From Planctomycetota bacterium (lineage in GTDB: Bacteria; Planctomycetota; Planctomycetia; Pirellulales; Lacipirellulaceae), in assembly GCA_024276705.1 (NCBI GenBank), contig JAJRWS010000533.1:1-35954 (forward strand): DNA of 35,954 bases, given 5' to 3'. Both the position numbers and the translations under genes were made by a program. Below are positions 9,005-17,516 of this stretch, in pieces (position 1 is the first letter of the stretch; each line of letters starts with the position of its first letter). The notes under the pieces were generated by a model. It was not told the origin of the DNA. It ran no database searches and worked only from the letters and a program-made list of their open reading frames with translations.

Positions 9005-9895
9005 TCACGCCTGGCCAGAGAATCGTACCATCCGTGTGGGGAGCAGCAGCAAGGCCAGGGCCAGGATACAGGAAACCGGCTCGGGGACGGCGACCGTGAA
9101 GCCCAGGTCGCGCATCGATGCAATCGTTGTGCGGCTTAGGAAGGGTTCGCCGTAGTCGGGGTCGATCGCCCCGGTCATCAGTTCCATCGCGAGGTCGCGG
9201 CCGAGTGGGTCGGTGATGCCGACACGGGGATCGAGGCTCCATGGATCGCTTGGATTGCCCTCCTGGCTACTGCTCCGCATCCGCTGATCCCAATGGCTGT
9301 TTTGCGTACCACTCGAGCCGGCCAGTTCGACAGGGACGAAAGTTGCCAGCGAATCGAATTCATCCCGGTAAGCTGCCACGCCGTATGCTCCCGTGTATTC
9401 TCCCGTTCCGAAAGTGTAGAGACCGTTGCTGAGCCACTGGGTGCCAATCCCCAGCACATGTCCAACTTCGTGAGCGATGAGTTCGTCGATGTAGTTTACG
9501 CCCACGTATTCGGTATTGGGGGGGGTGGGGCCAGATCCGTCCCAACTGCCAAAAAGGTCGATCACGCCCGGATTGATGCGTATCCGGCCCGTTGTGGACA
9601 GTCGAAATCCGCCTTGGTTGACGCTGGAGGTGACATTGGCGTCAGCGAAGCTGGAGCCGGATATCACAGAAATGGAAACGCCGCCAAGGCTGATTCCTGG
9701 CTGATAGCCGGTGATGGCGTTTTCCCAAAGTGATTCGGCGTCGGCGATCGCGTCATCCAGGATCTGAAGCTGGGCTGCAGTGAACGAACCGGGACTGGTT
9801 ATGGTCAGCGACAGATCGAAGCTTGCGCCTGAGGCCGGCATGGCTGCCAACAGGAGGATCGTGGTGGTGCAAAGTTTGATGATCGGTGTTGGCAT
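9005..9895 (-). CDS. Leishmanolysin-like zinc metalloprotease with PEP-CTERM anchor
   Basis: 296 residues from the chosen ATG, which follows GGAAAA and begins a clean signal peptide (MPTPIIKLCTTTILLLAAM, cleavage near ASGA). Alternative starts lie at 9925 (ATG) and 9937 (TTG). The metzincin motif HEVGHVLGIGTQW starts at H142; a third zinc ligand is likely H201 in NSHW, about 55 residues on; M240 in MELMTG fits the Met-turn. This spacing is that of the M8 (leishmanolysin) family rather than the compact HExxHxxGxxH type. The C-terminus carries VPEP (residues 270-273), a hydrophobic stretch and an Arg-containing tail, the PEP-CTERM sorting signal handled by an exosortase (none in the window). 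It lies just upstream of the CotH/LTD gene with 6 bases between. Confidence 0.85.
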   Translation of the reverse strand: MPTPIIKLCTTTILLLAAMPASGASFDLSLTITSPGSFTAAQLQILDDAIADAESLWENAITGYQPGISLGGVSISVISGSSFADANVTSSVNQGGFRLSTTGRIRINPGVIDLFGSWDGSGPTPPNTEYVGVNYIDELIAHEVGHVLGIGTQWLSNGLYTFGTGEYTGAYGVAAYRDEFDSLATFVPVELAGSSGTQNSHWDQRMRSSSQEGNPSDPWSLDPRVGITDPLGRDLAMELMTGAIDPDYGEPFLSRTTIASMRDLGFTVAVPEPVSCILALALLLLPTRMVRFSGQA

Positions 9896-10301
9896 GATCG
9901 GTTTTCCAGCAGGTGCGTCACTCATGCGGTTATTCAATTCGGGTTCGCCGTGCTGATTGGTGGATGGTCGTTGCTGACTGACGGAACGTCCGTGCTGCCG
10001 GCTTCAGTAACACACGATCGATTGGGCGGATAAGCCGCCCGGGCTAAGCGTTCCAAACGACCAGGACGTTCATCGGGTCGGCTTCATCCGCCGGCCTCTA
10101 CTAATTATCTATTCTATTGGAGAACTGGCCAGCAGGCAAAGATTTTGCTTAAATACTGAGGCAATGGATTATCCGGACCGGCGCGGTTGCAGGGAATGTT
10201 TCCCCCGTTTCGAATCCTGGGTATTTCCCCTGCTTTCCCCGCCGACCGGCGCATCATGCCGATGCCCGGCTAACGAAATGTTCAATTCAATCGGGTAAGC
10301 T
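9896..10301. other. Divergent intergenic region between protease and rhomboid genes
   Basis: This region must hold both divergent promoters, but no convincing -35/-10 pair stands out. A small perfect hairpin, GGGCGG (10024-10029), loop ATAAG, CCGCCC (10035-10040), is followed directly by GGGCT; it resembles the REP-like palindromes elsewhere in the window. An AT-rich stretch, TACTAATTATCTATTCTATT, lies around 10099-10118 and could be promoter DNA for the rhomboid gene. Confidence 0.4.
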
Positions 10302-11096
10302 ATGTTTTTTCCCCTTTCCGACGACGACCAGCTGTTGGTCAAACCGGCCTATGTGACTTGGACCCTGGTGGGGCTCAACGTTCTAGTGTTTCTGCTGCAG
10401 ATGTCAAATCCCCAGTTCACGCTTGGGTACGCAGCCATTCCAGCGGAAATTACCAGGGGGCAGGATCTGGTGGGGATGGTGCCGGTCCAAGTGGGGTCGG
10501 TCCAGGATGGGACGGCCCAGATGGTAGAGCTGCCGCAGGCGCCAGGGCCATCGCCCATTCAATTGACGCTGCTCACCGCCATGTTTATGCATGCCGGCAT
10601 CATGCACCTGGGCGGCAATATGCTGTTTTTATGGATTTTTGGCGACAACGTGGAGCACCGTTTCGGCCATCTGCCATTTTTGATATTCTACCTGGCCAGT
10701 GGCCTGGCAGCCAGCCTGGCCCAAATTGCGCTTAATCCCGACAGTGTCATTCCGACTTTGGGCGCTTCGGGCGCGATTGCCGGGGTATTGGGCGCGTATC
10801 TGGTTTTGTTCCCGCGTAATCGGGTTTACGCGTTTTTCCTGTTCACGGTGATTTCGGTTCCCGCCTTCCTGGTGCTGGCGATGTGGGCGGTAACCCAGGT
10901 GATCGGTGGTTATGGGTCGATTTTCGGGGCGGCTGGCGTGAGCCAAACGGGAGGGGTGGCCTACATGGCCCATCTGGGCGGCTTCGTGGCCGGTGTGGTG
11001 GTCGCCATGTTCTATCGCCGCAAATTGCCGGCGGAACCCGACACGGTTTTTGGCCGCCACTATGCGCGGGATCCGCGCACCCGCCGGCTGTGGTAG
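10302..11096 (+). CDS. Rhomboid-family intramembrane serine protease
   Basis: 264 residues, polytopic. The catalytic serine is S156 in the GASGAIAG motif and the catalytic histidine is H224 in YMAHLGGFVAG. The family's HxxxN-type region is seen as MHLGGNMLFLWIFGDNVEHRFG (residues ~101-122). Six or more hydrophobic segments are apparent (about 20-35, 88-115, 125-140, 155-170, 178-200, 220-236). Such enzymes cut single-pass membrane proteins within the bilayer; the substrate here is unknown. The segment between the first membrane span and the HLGGN region (about 40-85) is longer than in GlpG and Gln/Pro rich. The gene is monocistronic by position, convergent with the Gfo/Idh/MocA gene 5 bases downstream. 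The start has only a weak GGGTAAG in front. Confidence 0.93.
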   Translation: MFFPLSDDDQLLVKPAYVTWTLVGLNVLVFLLQMSNPQFTLGYAAIPAEITRGQDLVGMVPVQVGSVQDGTAQMVELPQAPGPSPIQLTLLTAMFMHAGIMHLGGNMLFLWIFGDNVEHRFGHLPFLIFYLASGLAASLAQIALNPDSVIPTLGASGAIAGVLGAYLVLFPRNRVYAFFLFTVISVPAFLVLAMWAVTQVIGGYGSIFGAAGVSQTGGVAYMAHLGGFVAGVVVAMFYRRKLPAEPDTVFGRHYARDPRTRRLW

Positions 11097-11101
11097 GTGG
11101 T

Positions 11102-12355
11102 TTACGACATCCGGATCGATTCCTGTTCGGGATCGAACAGGGCCGTCTTGCTCTGACGATGAGAAAGGATGCCCATCGAAAGGGGAGCCTGCACGCGGAC
11201 CGCCATGGCGATGTTGCATTTGGGTTGCGCTCGAGTTTCGACGCACGTCAGCAGGTCTTGCCAGAGCTTGCTGGTATCCGCCATTCCGTTCCATGGGATA
11301 CGCAGCTCTTTCTTGCCTTTGGCGAAGGGGACGATCCGTACGCCATAATCCTTGCCGCCGGCGATCATGGCCCACGAGATAATCCCATCGGTGCCGCGGA
11401 TGATGGTATCGGATGGGACATGATTCGAGAGTGAACTGGTCATCACCACGCTCGGTCCGTCCGGGTAATCGGCAATAATGTTGCACTGGTCGGGTACTTC
11501 GCGGTTGTACTGGAAGGTTCCGCCGCCGCCAAAGACGCGCTGGGGATAGTCCAGTTCCAAGATGCAGAAGACGGGAGTGAAAACATGGACCAACAGGTCC
11601 GTGGCGGGGCCACCGGCATAGTCCCAGAACATGCGCCACTGGAAGAAACGAGAAACAGAAAAATCCACCTGGGGAGCGTCGCCGAGGAAACGCTTCCAGT
11701 TCAAGTCCGGGCCAGGTTTGGCGTTGGCGTCGGGAATCGGCATCCGCTCCCCCCAATCGCCACGGCGAAAGTAGCCACACTGAACATGGACCGGTTTGCC
11801 AATGATCCCATTTCGGACCATTTCAATCAGTTTTGGGTAGTTCTCGTCGGCCATGTACTGAGTTCCGACCTGGACCAGTTTGCCCTTCTTTGTGGCTAAC
11901 TCTTGGATCTTTTTCGCCTGCTCGAACTGGCTCCAATGCGTGAGCGGTTTCTCGCAATAGATATCTTTGCCCGCATTCAGGGCGTCGATCGTTTGCGGGG
12001 CGTGGAGACGGTCGGGCGTCGCGATGCAGACGACGTCAACGCGCGGGTCGTCCAGCAGGGCTTCGTGTTCCATGTACATCCGCGCCGAGCCCGCCTTCTT
12101 GCTCGCCGCTTCCAGGCGTGGGCGATAGACATCGCAGACAGCCACCGTTTCGGCGATCCCTTGCTCCTTAAAATGTTCAAGGATGTCCAGATGTGCCTGG
12201 GCGCGACCACCGGTGCCAATGAAGCCAACCCCGATGCGTCCATTGGCACTTTTGCCGGGGGCGGCATGGGCTTTCAACACGGGTGTGACAGCGGCTGCTC
12301 CGACAGCCAGGCCCGTACGTAGAAAATCACGACGGTTTTTTCGATCGTTTGACAT
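11102..12355 (-). CDS. Gfo/Idh/MocA-family oxidoreductase with Tat signal
   Basis: 417 residues from the ATG at 12355, chosen because it begins the twin-arginine signal MSNDRKNRRDFLRTG followed by a hydrophobic stretch and AHA. A Rossmann nucleotide-binding motif GVGFIGTGGRAQ (residues 42-53) follows, then ATPDRLHAP (112-120) and the family's catalytic CEKPLTH with K136. The C-terminal part is the usual open beta-sheet substrate domain (WDYAGGPATDLLVH). Members oxidise or reduce sugars, polyols or related compounds with NAD(P), often with tightly held cofactor when exported by Tat. Planctomycete genomes carry many such paralogues, usually for carbohydrate use. It stands alone between the rhomboid gene and a repeat-rich spacer. 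Confidence 0.92.
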   Translation of the reverse strand: MSNDRKNRRDFLRTGLAVGAAAVTPVLKAHAAPGKSANGRIGVGFIGTGGRAQAHLDILEHFKEQGIAETVAVCDVYRPRLEAASKKAGSARMYMEHEALLDDPRVDVVCIATPDRLHAPQTIDALNAGKDIYCEKPLTHWSQFEQAKKIQELATKKGKLVQVGTQYMADENYPKLIEMVRNGIIGKPVHVQCGYFRRGDWGERMPIPDANAKPGPDLNWKRFLGDAPQVDFSVSRFFQWRMFWDYAGGPATDLLVHVFTPVFCILELDYPQRVFGGGGTFQYNREVPDQCNIIADYPDGPSVVMTSSLSNHVPSDTIIRGTDGIISWAMIAGGKDYGVRIVPFAKGKKELRIPWNGMADTSKLWQDLLTCVETRAQPKCNIAMAVRVQAPLSMGILSHRQSKTALFDPEQESIRMS

Positions 12356-12362
12356 GAGAGTG

Positions 12363-12376
12363 TCAGGGTTCAGGAG
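12363..12376. repeat. Heptad repeat TCAGGGT/TCAGGAG before the Gfo gene
   Basis: Two 7-bp units (TCAGGGT at 363-369, TCAGGAG at 370-376 of this kilobase) lie 7 to 20 bases upstream of the Gfo start. The same unit appears at the rrf2 stop codon, before actA and after the nitronate-monooxygenase-like gene. Confidence 0.55.
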
Positions 12377-12411
12377 AAAGAAATGGCAAAGTTCAGGAGG
12401 GCTACGGGTCA

Positions 12412-12568
12412 TAAGCTGCCAGGCAAAGGAACACTAATCTTCGCTTATCCGCACTAATCCTGAATCTCATGAGCGCAGATTAGCGTAGATTAGTGTTCTC
12501 AGCCTTTTTATTTACATTCCGGTTTCCCATCGGTTCTGGTGTAAGCTGCGATGCAAAGGAACACGAAT
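12412..12568. repeat. Direct repeat pair around a long imperfect hairpin
   Basis: 12412-12438 (TAAGCTGC..GCAAAGGAACAC) is repeated at 12542-12568 with about 3 differences. Inside, arms 12429-12455 and 12472-12498 form an inverted repeat, GAACACTAATCT ... AGATTAGTGTTC, with about four mismatches over 27 bases and a ~16-base loop. Nothing codes for protein. It could end transcription coming from the respiratory block, or be a dispersed element. Confidence 0.6.
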
Positions 12569-12749
12569 AGCGTTTGTTCGCGGTTCCATTTGTGACCTGA
12601 CTTAACGCAGTTGTACTAAGCGACTGAGCCTAGCGACAATACGGTCCTATTCCGTTTTTGTTGTCGACTTTCTGCTTATCAAGAGGCGGCAAACATCCAG
12701 TTTTTCGTATATCAGGCCCATGTTATTTCCTTATACAGAAAACAGTTTG

Positions 12750-12874
12750 AACCACGAAATACACGAAAGGACACGAAAAAAGGTGTATTTTGGCTCCATT
12801 TACGGCTTTCAGTTCAGGCTCGCAGTTTCTGTTTACGATACTTAGTTTTCGTTTGTTTCGTGTCTTTCGTGGTT
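12750..12874. repeat. Inverted repeat of ACCACGAAA/TTTCGTGGT type
   Basis: The left arm 12750-12779 (AACCACGAAATACACGAAAG...) and the right arm 12846-12874 (...GTGTCTTTCGTGGTT) pair imperfectly across a ~66-base interior. The arms themselves consist of 7-8-base ACACGAAA-like units, so this is another heptad-like family. No gene is visible between 12569 and 12987. Confidence 0.55.
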
Positions 12875-12980
12875 GCTCTTTTCACTTTGAGTTATTTCGA
12901 TCCCGATAGCGATCCCGGTAATTTTGATGGTGCTAGTAAAAAGCCCTACCCTACACGCCCACGTTCAGGAAAAAGAGGTG

Positions 12981-12997
12981 TCAGGGTTCAGGGTTCC
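12981..12997. repeat. Heptad array overlapping the rrf2 stop codon
   Basis: Two exact TCAGGGT units (12981-12987 and 12988-12994) are followed by TCC. The rrf2 stop codon (12988-12990) is part of the second unit. Confidence 0.6.
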
Positions 12998-13458
12998 TTG
13001 GATTTTTCTTCCTCGGGCGGGGTGATTTGGACGACAGGATTTTCTTCGCAGAGCGGTTTCGAGTCGCCCGATTCGCTCAAGATTTCAGCAAGGGTGCTGG
13101 ATCGAAACGCCACCTCGATTTGCGCAATCGCATTGTCGATCCGTTGATGCAGCGGGCAGAGTTTTGCATGTCCCTCGATCCCGACTGGACATTTGTGGAT
13201 GCGCTCGAGTGGATCGATTGCCTGGGTGACATCCCAGATAGTGATTTCTTCGGGAGATCGCGCCAGCTTGAAGCCACCCCCCAGGCCACGGCGCGATTGG
13301 ACAATTCCAGCACGTACCAGACCTTTCATGATTTTGGAAAGGTACGGCGCGGGGAGCTTGGCGAGATCGGCCATTTCACGTACGGTCATCGATTCGTCGT
13401 ATTGGTTGGCCAAGACGATTACCGCCCGTAGCGAGTATTCAACCGTTTGCGAAATCAT
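12988..13458 (-). CDS. Rrf2-family transcriptional regulator
   Basis: 156 residues. The N-terminal winged helix is typical of Rrf2/IscR/NsrR proteins: MISQTVEYSLRAVIVLA, MADLAKLPAPYLSKIMKGLVRAGIV and the wing SRRGLGGGFKLAR. The ligand region reads HKCPVGIEGHAKLCPLHQRID, giving C90 and C101 only (C-x10-C), with a stray C137 in the tail. Classical NsrR/IscR carry three spaced cysteines, so cluster type and signal (NO, iron-sulfur status or redox) are uncertain. Position favours a role with the block: it is the last minus-strand gene, 63 bases after actF, and could be co-transcribed with nar-act and feed back on it. The long acidic/basic tail (EEEKSKEP) is not informative. Confidence 0.9.
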   Translation of the reverse strand: MISQTVEYSLRAVIVLANQYDESMTVREMADLAKLPAPYLSKIMKGLVRAGIVQSRRGLGGGFKLARSPEEITIWDVTQAIDPLERIHKCPVGIEGHAKLCPLHQRIDNAIAQIEVAFRSSTLAEILSESGDSKPLCEENPVVQITPPEEEKSKEP

Positions 13459-13521
13459 TGGATATTCTCTTTCATAAGAGTTCGCATGGAAAGTAGGTCC
13501 AGCAATAGTACTGAGATTTTG

Positions 13522-14757
13522 CTAACTGCAATGATAGCTGAGACTTTCTCCATAGTAGGGATCATTTTTCGGCGCTGGGGCCGATTTCGTGAGTGCTTTG
13601 AAAAAGAGCAGACCGAATATGCCGATCATGCAACATGCGCCGGAAATTTCCCAGATTCCCAAGACGGGGAGTTTGCCCACGGTGGAGGGAAAGACCATCA
13701 CCGTCAAATCGACCCAGCGGCCAATCAATACGACTACGGCCACTTTCATCATAACATGCTCGCTTCGTTTGCAGGGCTTCGGGAGCAGGACAAAGAAAGG
13801 AATTATCCAGTTCAACAGGACGCTCACCAAAACCACTGGGCCCCAGGGACCGTGCATACGCGCGATGTAATAGGAGGTTTCTTCGGGGATATTAGTATAC
13901 CAGATGAGCATGAACTGGCTGAACCAGATGTACATCCAGAAGCAACTGAAACCCAAAAGCAACTTGCCCAGATCGTGCAGATGATCTGTGCGGAAGATTC
14001 CATAGAGGAGTCTACCAGGGCGGCGCAGGAGGAGTCCCACGATAACGATCGCGGCCAGAGTGGCTTGGATCATGCCCGCGAACTGATAAACGCCCCACAT
14101 CGTGCTGAACCACATCGGTTCCAGGGCCATGATCCAATCGACGCTGGCCAGGGAAAAAGTGATGGAATAGACAACGAGAAACAGGGCCGAGAGGCGTACA
14201 CTCCATTTCATGGAACCGATAGCACGGGGAAGCTCCTGCGGATTCAGACGGTCTTGCCGGCGAGAGAAGGCAACCAGGCTCAGTGCCAATACTGACCACA
14301 ACAAGACATAGATGGCTGCCCGGGCCATCCAGAATGGAGGATCCAGCCAGAGTTGCTTGAACCAGTAGGTTCCGGCGTCGGTTCCCTCGGGAGCCCCCGC
14401 ATGGAGTTGCCAGCCATATTGGTTCATGCGCAGGGCAAGCACTACCAGAATGGCGATTCCCGTTTTAGGTACCAACGAAGCCATGGCCTCGGGGATACGT
14501 CGGAAAGCGACATGCCAACCCGCACCGGTCACGTAAGTCAAGGCAAGAAAGAGTGCCCCTCCCAGGGCCAGGGTCACCAGATAGTAGGCTACCACCAGCA
14601 GGTTGCTCCAGATTCGCAGGGGAGAATAGAACCAGCCAAGGACCAGAACGAGCAGTCCGCCCAGAGCCATCGCCTGCAGCGTGCGAAATGCCTGGGGAGT
14701 AAGAGTCGTCCCGTGCGTGGGGAGTGCCTGCCGCGGAGGATGAGGTGGTGAATTCAT
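13522..14757 (-). CDS. actF: Alternative Complex III subunit ActF (membrane quinol-side subunit)
   Basis: 411 residues from the ATG at 14757, which overlaps the actE stop (ATGA). It is a polytopic membrane protein with about ten hydrophobic segments, belonging to the NrfD-like/ActF group. Recognisable stretches include WLDPPFWMARAAIYVLLWS, YSITFSLASVDWIMALEPMWFSTMWG and FSQFMLIWYTNIPEETSYY. In Rhodothermus and Flavobacterium ACIII, ActC and ActF are the two homologous integral membrane subunits, with quinol oxidation mainly linked to ActC. It is the last act gene here; no ActG/ActH or caa3 oxidase genes follow, whereas many ACIII operons continue into the oxidase. Confidence 0.92.
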   Translation of the reverse strand: MNSPPHPPRQALPTHGTTLTPQAFRTLQAMALGGLLVLVLGWFYSPLRIWSNLLVVAYYLVTLALGGALFLALTYVTGAGWHVAFRRIPEAMASLVPKTGIAILVVLALRMNQYGWQLHAGAPEGTDAGTYWFKQLWLDPPFWMARAAIYVLLWSVLALSLVAFSRRQDRLNPQELPRAIGSMKWSVRLSALFLVVYSITFSLASVDWIMALEPMWFSTMWGVYQFAGMIQATLAAIVIVGLLLRRPGRLLYGIFRTDHLHDLGKLLLGFSCFWMYIWFSQFMLIWYTNIPEETSYYIARMHGPWGPVVLVSVLLNWIIPFFVLLPKPCKRSEHVMMKVAVVVLIGRWVDLTVMVFPSTVGKLPVLGIWEISGACCMIGIFGLLFFKALTKSAPAPKNDPYYGESLSYHCS

Positions 14758-15386
14758 GGTTGATCGGTCTGCGCTTGGGGTGCCGGTGTGGTGCTTGAAT
14801 CGGTTTTGGCTTGCTGTTGCAGGCTGCGAATGTACTGGATGACTTCCCACCGCCGCTCGAGCGTGAGCTGGGCTGCGAAGCTGGGCATGCTGTTTTGACC
14901 ATAGGTGAGAATGTGCACCAGTTGACCATCTTTCATTTGCACCGATTTGCCAGTCAGCAGCGAAGGGGGCGGCGGGAAACCATACTTGGGTACCAGACCG
15001 TCGCCATTCGCCGACCTGCCATGGCAGGCGGTGCAAAGAATTGTGAAAGTTTCGCTGCCGCGTTGGACTGCTGCCTGGCCCAGTGGTTCGGCCAGTTTCA
15101 GTAGTGGATTTTCCAGCTCAGCACCGGCTCGAAGCGCATCGGCGGGTGTGGCTTCGTAGTGCAGAGGCAACGGACCACGGGCAATCGTGCCGGGGACGGG
15201 GGGTTGGAGCGTGCGTCCATTGGGAAAGTTAGGGTTGCGCGCATAGGCACCATAAGCGGGCGAATATTTCATGTCTGGCAGGATTTCAATATTCGGCTTC
15301 GATAAATCCACGCCAGACATCAGCGACAACACGACCGTACAAGCCAGCAAGATGGCCAGAACGAGATTGGTCCGAGAAAGGGTCAC
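14754..15386 (-). CDS. actE: Alternative Complex III subunit ActE (monohaem cytochrome c)
   Basis: 210 residues. The start is a GTG at 15386 with a strong GGGAGGAG seven bases upstream, unusual in this window. An N-terminal hydrophobic segment (NLVLAILLACTVVLSL) could be an anchor or, with LLAC at 13-16, a lipoprotein signal. There is one haem c motif, CTACH (118-122), and M167 in NSMPSFA is the probable axial ligand. The region before the haem (NPNFPNGRTLQPPVPGTIARG) is characteristic of ActE. It would carry electrons from the ACIII core to a soluble or oxidase-bound cytochrome at the outer face of the membrane. The tail is Pro/Thr/Gln-rich. It overlaps actF by 4 bases. Confidence 0.93.
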   Translation of the reverse strand: MTLSRTNLVLAILLACTVVLSLMSGVDLSKPNIEILPDMKYSPAYGAYARNPNFPNGRTLQPPVPGTIARGPLPLHYEATPADALRAGAELENPLLKLAEPLGQAAVQRGSETFTILCTACHGRSANGDGLVPKYGFPPPPSLLTGKSVQMKDGQLVHILTYGQNSMPSFAAQLTLERRWEVIQYIRSLQQQAKTDSSTTPAPQAQTDQP

Positions 15387-15389
15387 CGG

Positions 15390-15461
15390 TTACTCCTCCC
15401 CTTGATACGTGTCGAGTACGGAGCCTCGCGGAAAAATGGGTTGATCGGCTGTTTTTGTCAT
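15390..15461 (-). CDS. Possible 23-residue peptide between actD and actE
   Basis: ATG at 15461 opens a frame reading MTKTADQPIFPRGSVLDTYQ, GEE, stop. The stop lies inside the strong actE ribosome-binding site and 3 bases before the actE GTG, an arrangement that could couple translation. The 157-base actD-actE gap is the only sizeable break among actB-actF, all other junctions overlapping. There is no recognisable homologue and no clear Shine-Dalgarno, so this may be chance. Confidence 0.2.
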   Translation of the reverse strand: MTKTADQPIFPRGSVLDTYQGEE

Positions 15462-15543
15462 GGGTAATTCGGTGATGGGTATGGGTTGCGAATTTTGTGT
15501 TTCGTCGTTGTTGAAATGGTCATGGCAGCCTTCGAGCACGGGA

Positions 15544-16086
15544 TTATTCGCAGCACGATGCCTGGTCCGCCGACAGCCGCTCCTCAATATTTTGTACATG
15601 GTGTTTTTCGAGCAGTTTGACCAGGCTGGGTAGATTAAAGTCTGATCCCGCTTCGTCAAGCACCAGCACGAACTGATCATTGGTGACTCGTATGGAGGGC
15701 GTACGCGCATGCTTGCCCGGATAGAGACGACTTACACCCAGCAGGGCGAAAACAGAGCCAAATCCAGCCAACAGGACCATCATTTCAAATGTGACCGGGA
15801 CGTCCGAAGGCAGCGAGTTCCATGGCTTGCCGCCAACATCCAGCGGCCAACTGGTTGCAGCCGTCCAATGCTGGAACCAGAGAGCCACGAGCGCTCCGGT
15901 CAGGCCGCAGAGAAAACAAACCCAGGTGAGCCGGGAGGGACGCAGGCCCATCGCCCGGTCGAGGCCGTGCACGGCATAGGGTGTGTAGGCATCGACGATC
16001 CGGTAACCCTGGTGGCGCACCTCGTCGGTGGCGGCCAGCAGATCTTCTTCGTAGTCGAACGTTGCGAGCAGGTGTCGATCGGTCAT
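15544..16086 (-). CDS. actD: Alternative Complex III subunit ActD (DUF3341)
   Basis: 180 residues from the ATG at 16086, which overlaps the actC stop by 4 bases; longer upstream frames belong to actC in another frame. The protein has the DUF3341 layout: a cytoplasmic N-terminal ferredoxin-like fold ([42 protein letters not shown]), two membrane spans ([19 protein letters not shown] and [17 protein letters not shown]), then a soluble tail ([22 protein letters not shown]). In ACIII it packs against the membrane core and has no cofactor. It is followed by a 157-base gap before actE. Confidence 0.93.
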   Translation of the reverse strand: MTDRHLLATFDYEEDLLAATDEVRHQGYRIVDAYTPYAVHGLDRAMGLRPSRLTWVCFLCGLTGALVALWFQHWTAATSWPLDVGGKPWNSLPSDVPVTFEMMVLLAGFGSVFALLGVSRLYPGKHARTPSIRVTNDQFVLVLDEAGSDFNLPSLVKLLEKHHVQNIEERLSADQASCCE

Positions 16087-17516
16087 GCGGCTGTTTCCTG
16101 GGTATCTCTTTCGGGAGCGGGTCGTCGGAATCCCATCACTCCCTTGACCTCCGCCATGGCAATCACTGGGGCGACGCGGCAGAAGAGCAAGAAGCAAGTG
16201 AAGAACAATCCAAAGCTGCCGACCAATGTGGCAACTTCGACGATCGTAGGCGTGTAGTGAGCCCAACTGGAAGGCAGGAAGTCACGATGTAGGCTGGTCA
16301 CAATAATGACAAACCGCTCGAACCACATACCAATGTTGACAACAATCGAGAGCACGAAAACCAGGGCCAGTTTCGAGCGAACCGCGCGAAACCACAGCAG
16401 TTGGGGGATGACGACGTTGCAGCAAACCATCGTCCAGTAGGCCCAGCGCATCGGCCCCAGGGCTCGATTCTTGAAAACAAACTGTTCGTACGGATTGCCA
16501 CTGTAGGCGGCCATGAAAAATTCCGTGGCATAAGCCAGGCCGACGATCGAGCCCATGGCGAGCATCAAACGGCACATCCGATCGATGTGCAGGGGGGTGA
16601 TGTATTGTTCCAGCCGCATGGTCTTCCGGGCTACGAGCATCAAGGTCAATACCATTGCCAGGCCGCTGAAGATGGCCCCCGCGACAAAGTACGGAGGGAA
16701 AATCGTCGTGTGCCAACCGGGAATCACCCCTGTGGCGAAGTCCATGCTGACGATCGAGTGGACCGAGAAGACCAGTGGAGTTGCCAGGCCGGCCAACAGC
16801 AAATAGACCGTTTCGTAACGATGCCAGGTTCGAGCCGAGCCATTCCAGCCCAGGCATAGCAGTCCGGTCAGCTTTTTCCGCAGGCCTGGCAGGGACCGAT
16901 CTCGAATTGTTGCCAGGTCGGGCAGCAGGCCGATGTACCAGAAGACGGCGGAAATCATCAGGTAGGTAGAAATAGCGAATACGTCCCACAACAGGGGCGA
17001 TTTGAAATTCACCCAAAGTGGCCCACGCGTGTTGGGATAGGGGGCCATCCAGAAGGCGAGCCAGGGACGTCCCATGTGAATCAACGGAAACAGGCCTGCG
17101 CACATCACCGCGAACAGGGTCATCGCCTCCGCCGATCGGTTGACGGCAGTCCGCCAGCGCTGACGGAACAAGAACAGCACGGCGGAAATCAGGGTTCCGG
17201 CATGGCCAATGCCAACCCAGAAGACGAAGTTGGTGATGTCAAAGGCCCAGCCAACGGTTTTGTTCAGACCCCAGGTGCCGATGCCGGTGGCAATCTGATA
17301 GGTGACGGCTGTTACGCCAAGAATCAACGCGGTCAGAGAGACGCAAAGCGCCGCGTACCAGAGGCCTGTCGGAGTGGCTTCCAGCGGTTTGCAGATGTCC
17401 CGGGTAACATCTCCCAGGGATTTGTCGCCTTCGACCAGGGGTGGCCTGATCTGGGGCGGCCTGATTTGGGGTTCCCGCAAGGGGGTAGGCAACTTCGTGT
17501 CCAAAGGTTTAGCCAT
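16083..17516 (-). CDS. actC: Alternative Complex III subunit ActC (NrfD/PsrC-like)
   Basis: 477 residues from the ATG at 17516, 8 bases inside the end of actB. It is an NrfD-like integral membrane protein with about ten spans; characteristic parts are [62 protein letters not shown] and [19 protein letters not shown]. ActC binds and oxidises quinol near the periplasmic side and passes electrons to ActB. Its N-terminal tail holds a 15-bp tandem duplication (17443-17472) giving [11 protein letters not shown]. It overlaps both actB and actD, as expected for a tightly coupled operon. Confidence 0.94.
   Translation of the reverse strand: MAKPLDTKLPTPLREPQIRPPQIRPPLVEGDKSLGDVTRDICKPLEATPTGLWYAALCVSLTALILGVTAVTYQIATGIGTWGLNKTVGWAFDITNFVFWVGIGHAGTLISAVLFLFRQRWRTAVNRSAEAMTLFAVMCAGLFPLIHMGRPWLAFWMAPYPNTRGPLWVNFKSPLLWDVFAISTYLMISAVFWYIGLLPDLATIRDRSLPGLRKKLTGLLCLGWNGSARTWHRYETVYLLLAGLATPLVFSVHSIVSMDFATGVIPGWHTTIFPPYFVAGAIFSGLAMVLTLMLVARKTMRLEQYITPLHIDRMCRLMLAMGSIVGLAYATEFFMAAYSGNPYEQFVFKNRALGPMRWAYWTMVCCNVVIPQLLWFRAVRSKLALVFVLSIVVNIGMWFERFVIIVTSLHRDFLPSSWAHYTPTIVEVATLVGSFGLFFTCFLLFCRVAPVIAMAEVKGVMGFRRPAPERDTQETAA
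17443..17472. repeat. In-frame 15-bp tandem duplication in actC
   Basis: Two 15-bp copies (17443-17457 and 17458-17472) differ at two positions and encode QIRPP twice near the ActC N-terminus, before the first membrane span. Confidence 0.6.

Noticed and set aside
10629-11780. 383-codon minus-strand frame across the rhomboid gene and the Gfo gene end
   Set aside because: It overlaps two well-supported genes in another frame, has no recognisable domain and is rich in Arg/Pro as shadow frames are.
12988-12994. Rho-independent terminator after the respiratory block
   Set aside because: The sequence after rrf2 has runs of T on the minus strand but no stable GC stem directly before them; the nearest strong hairpin is ~500 bases away.
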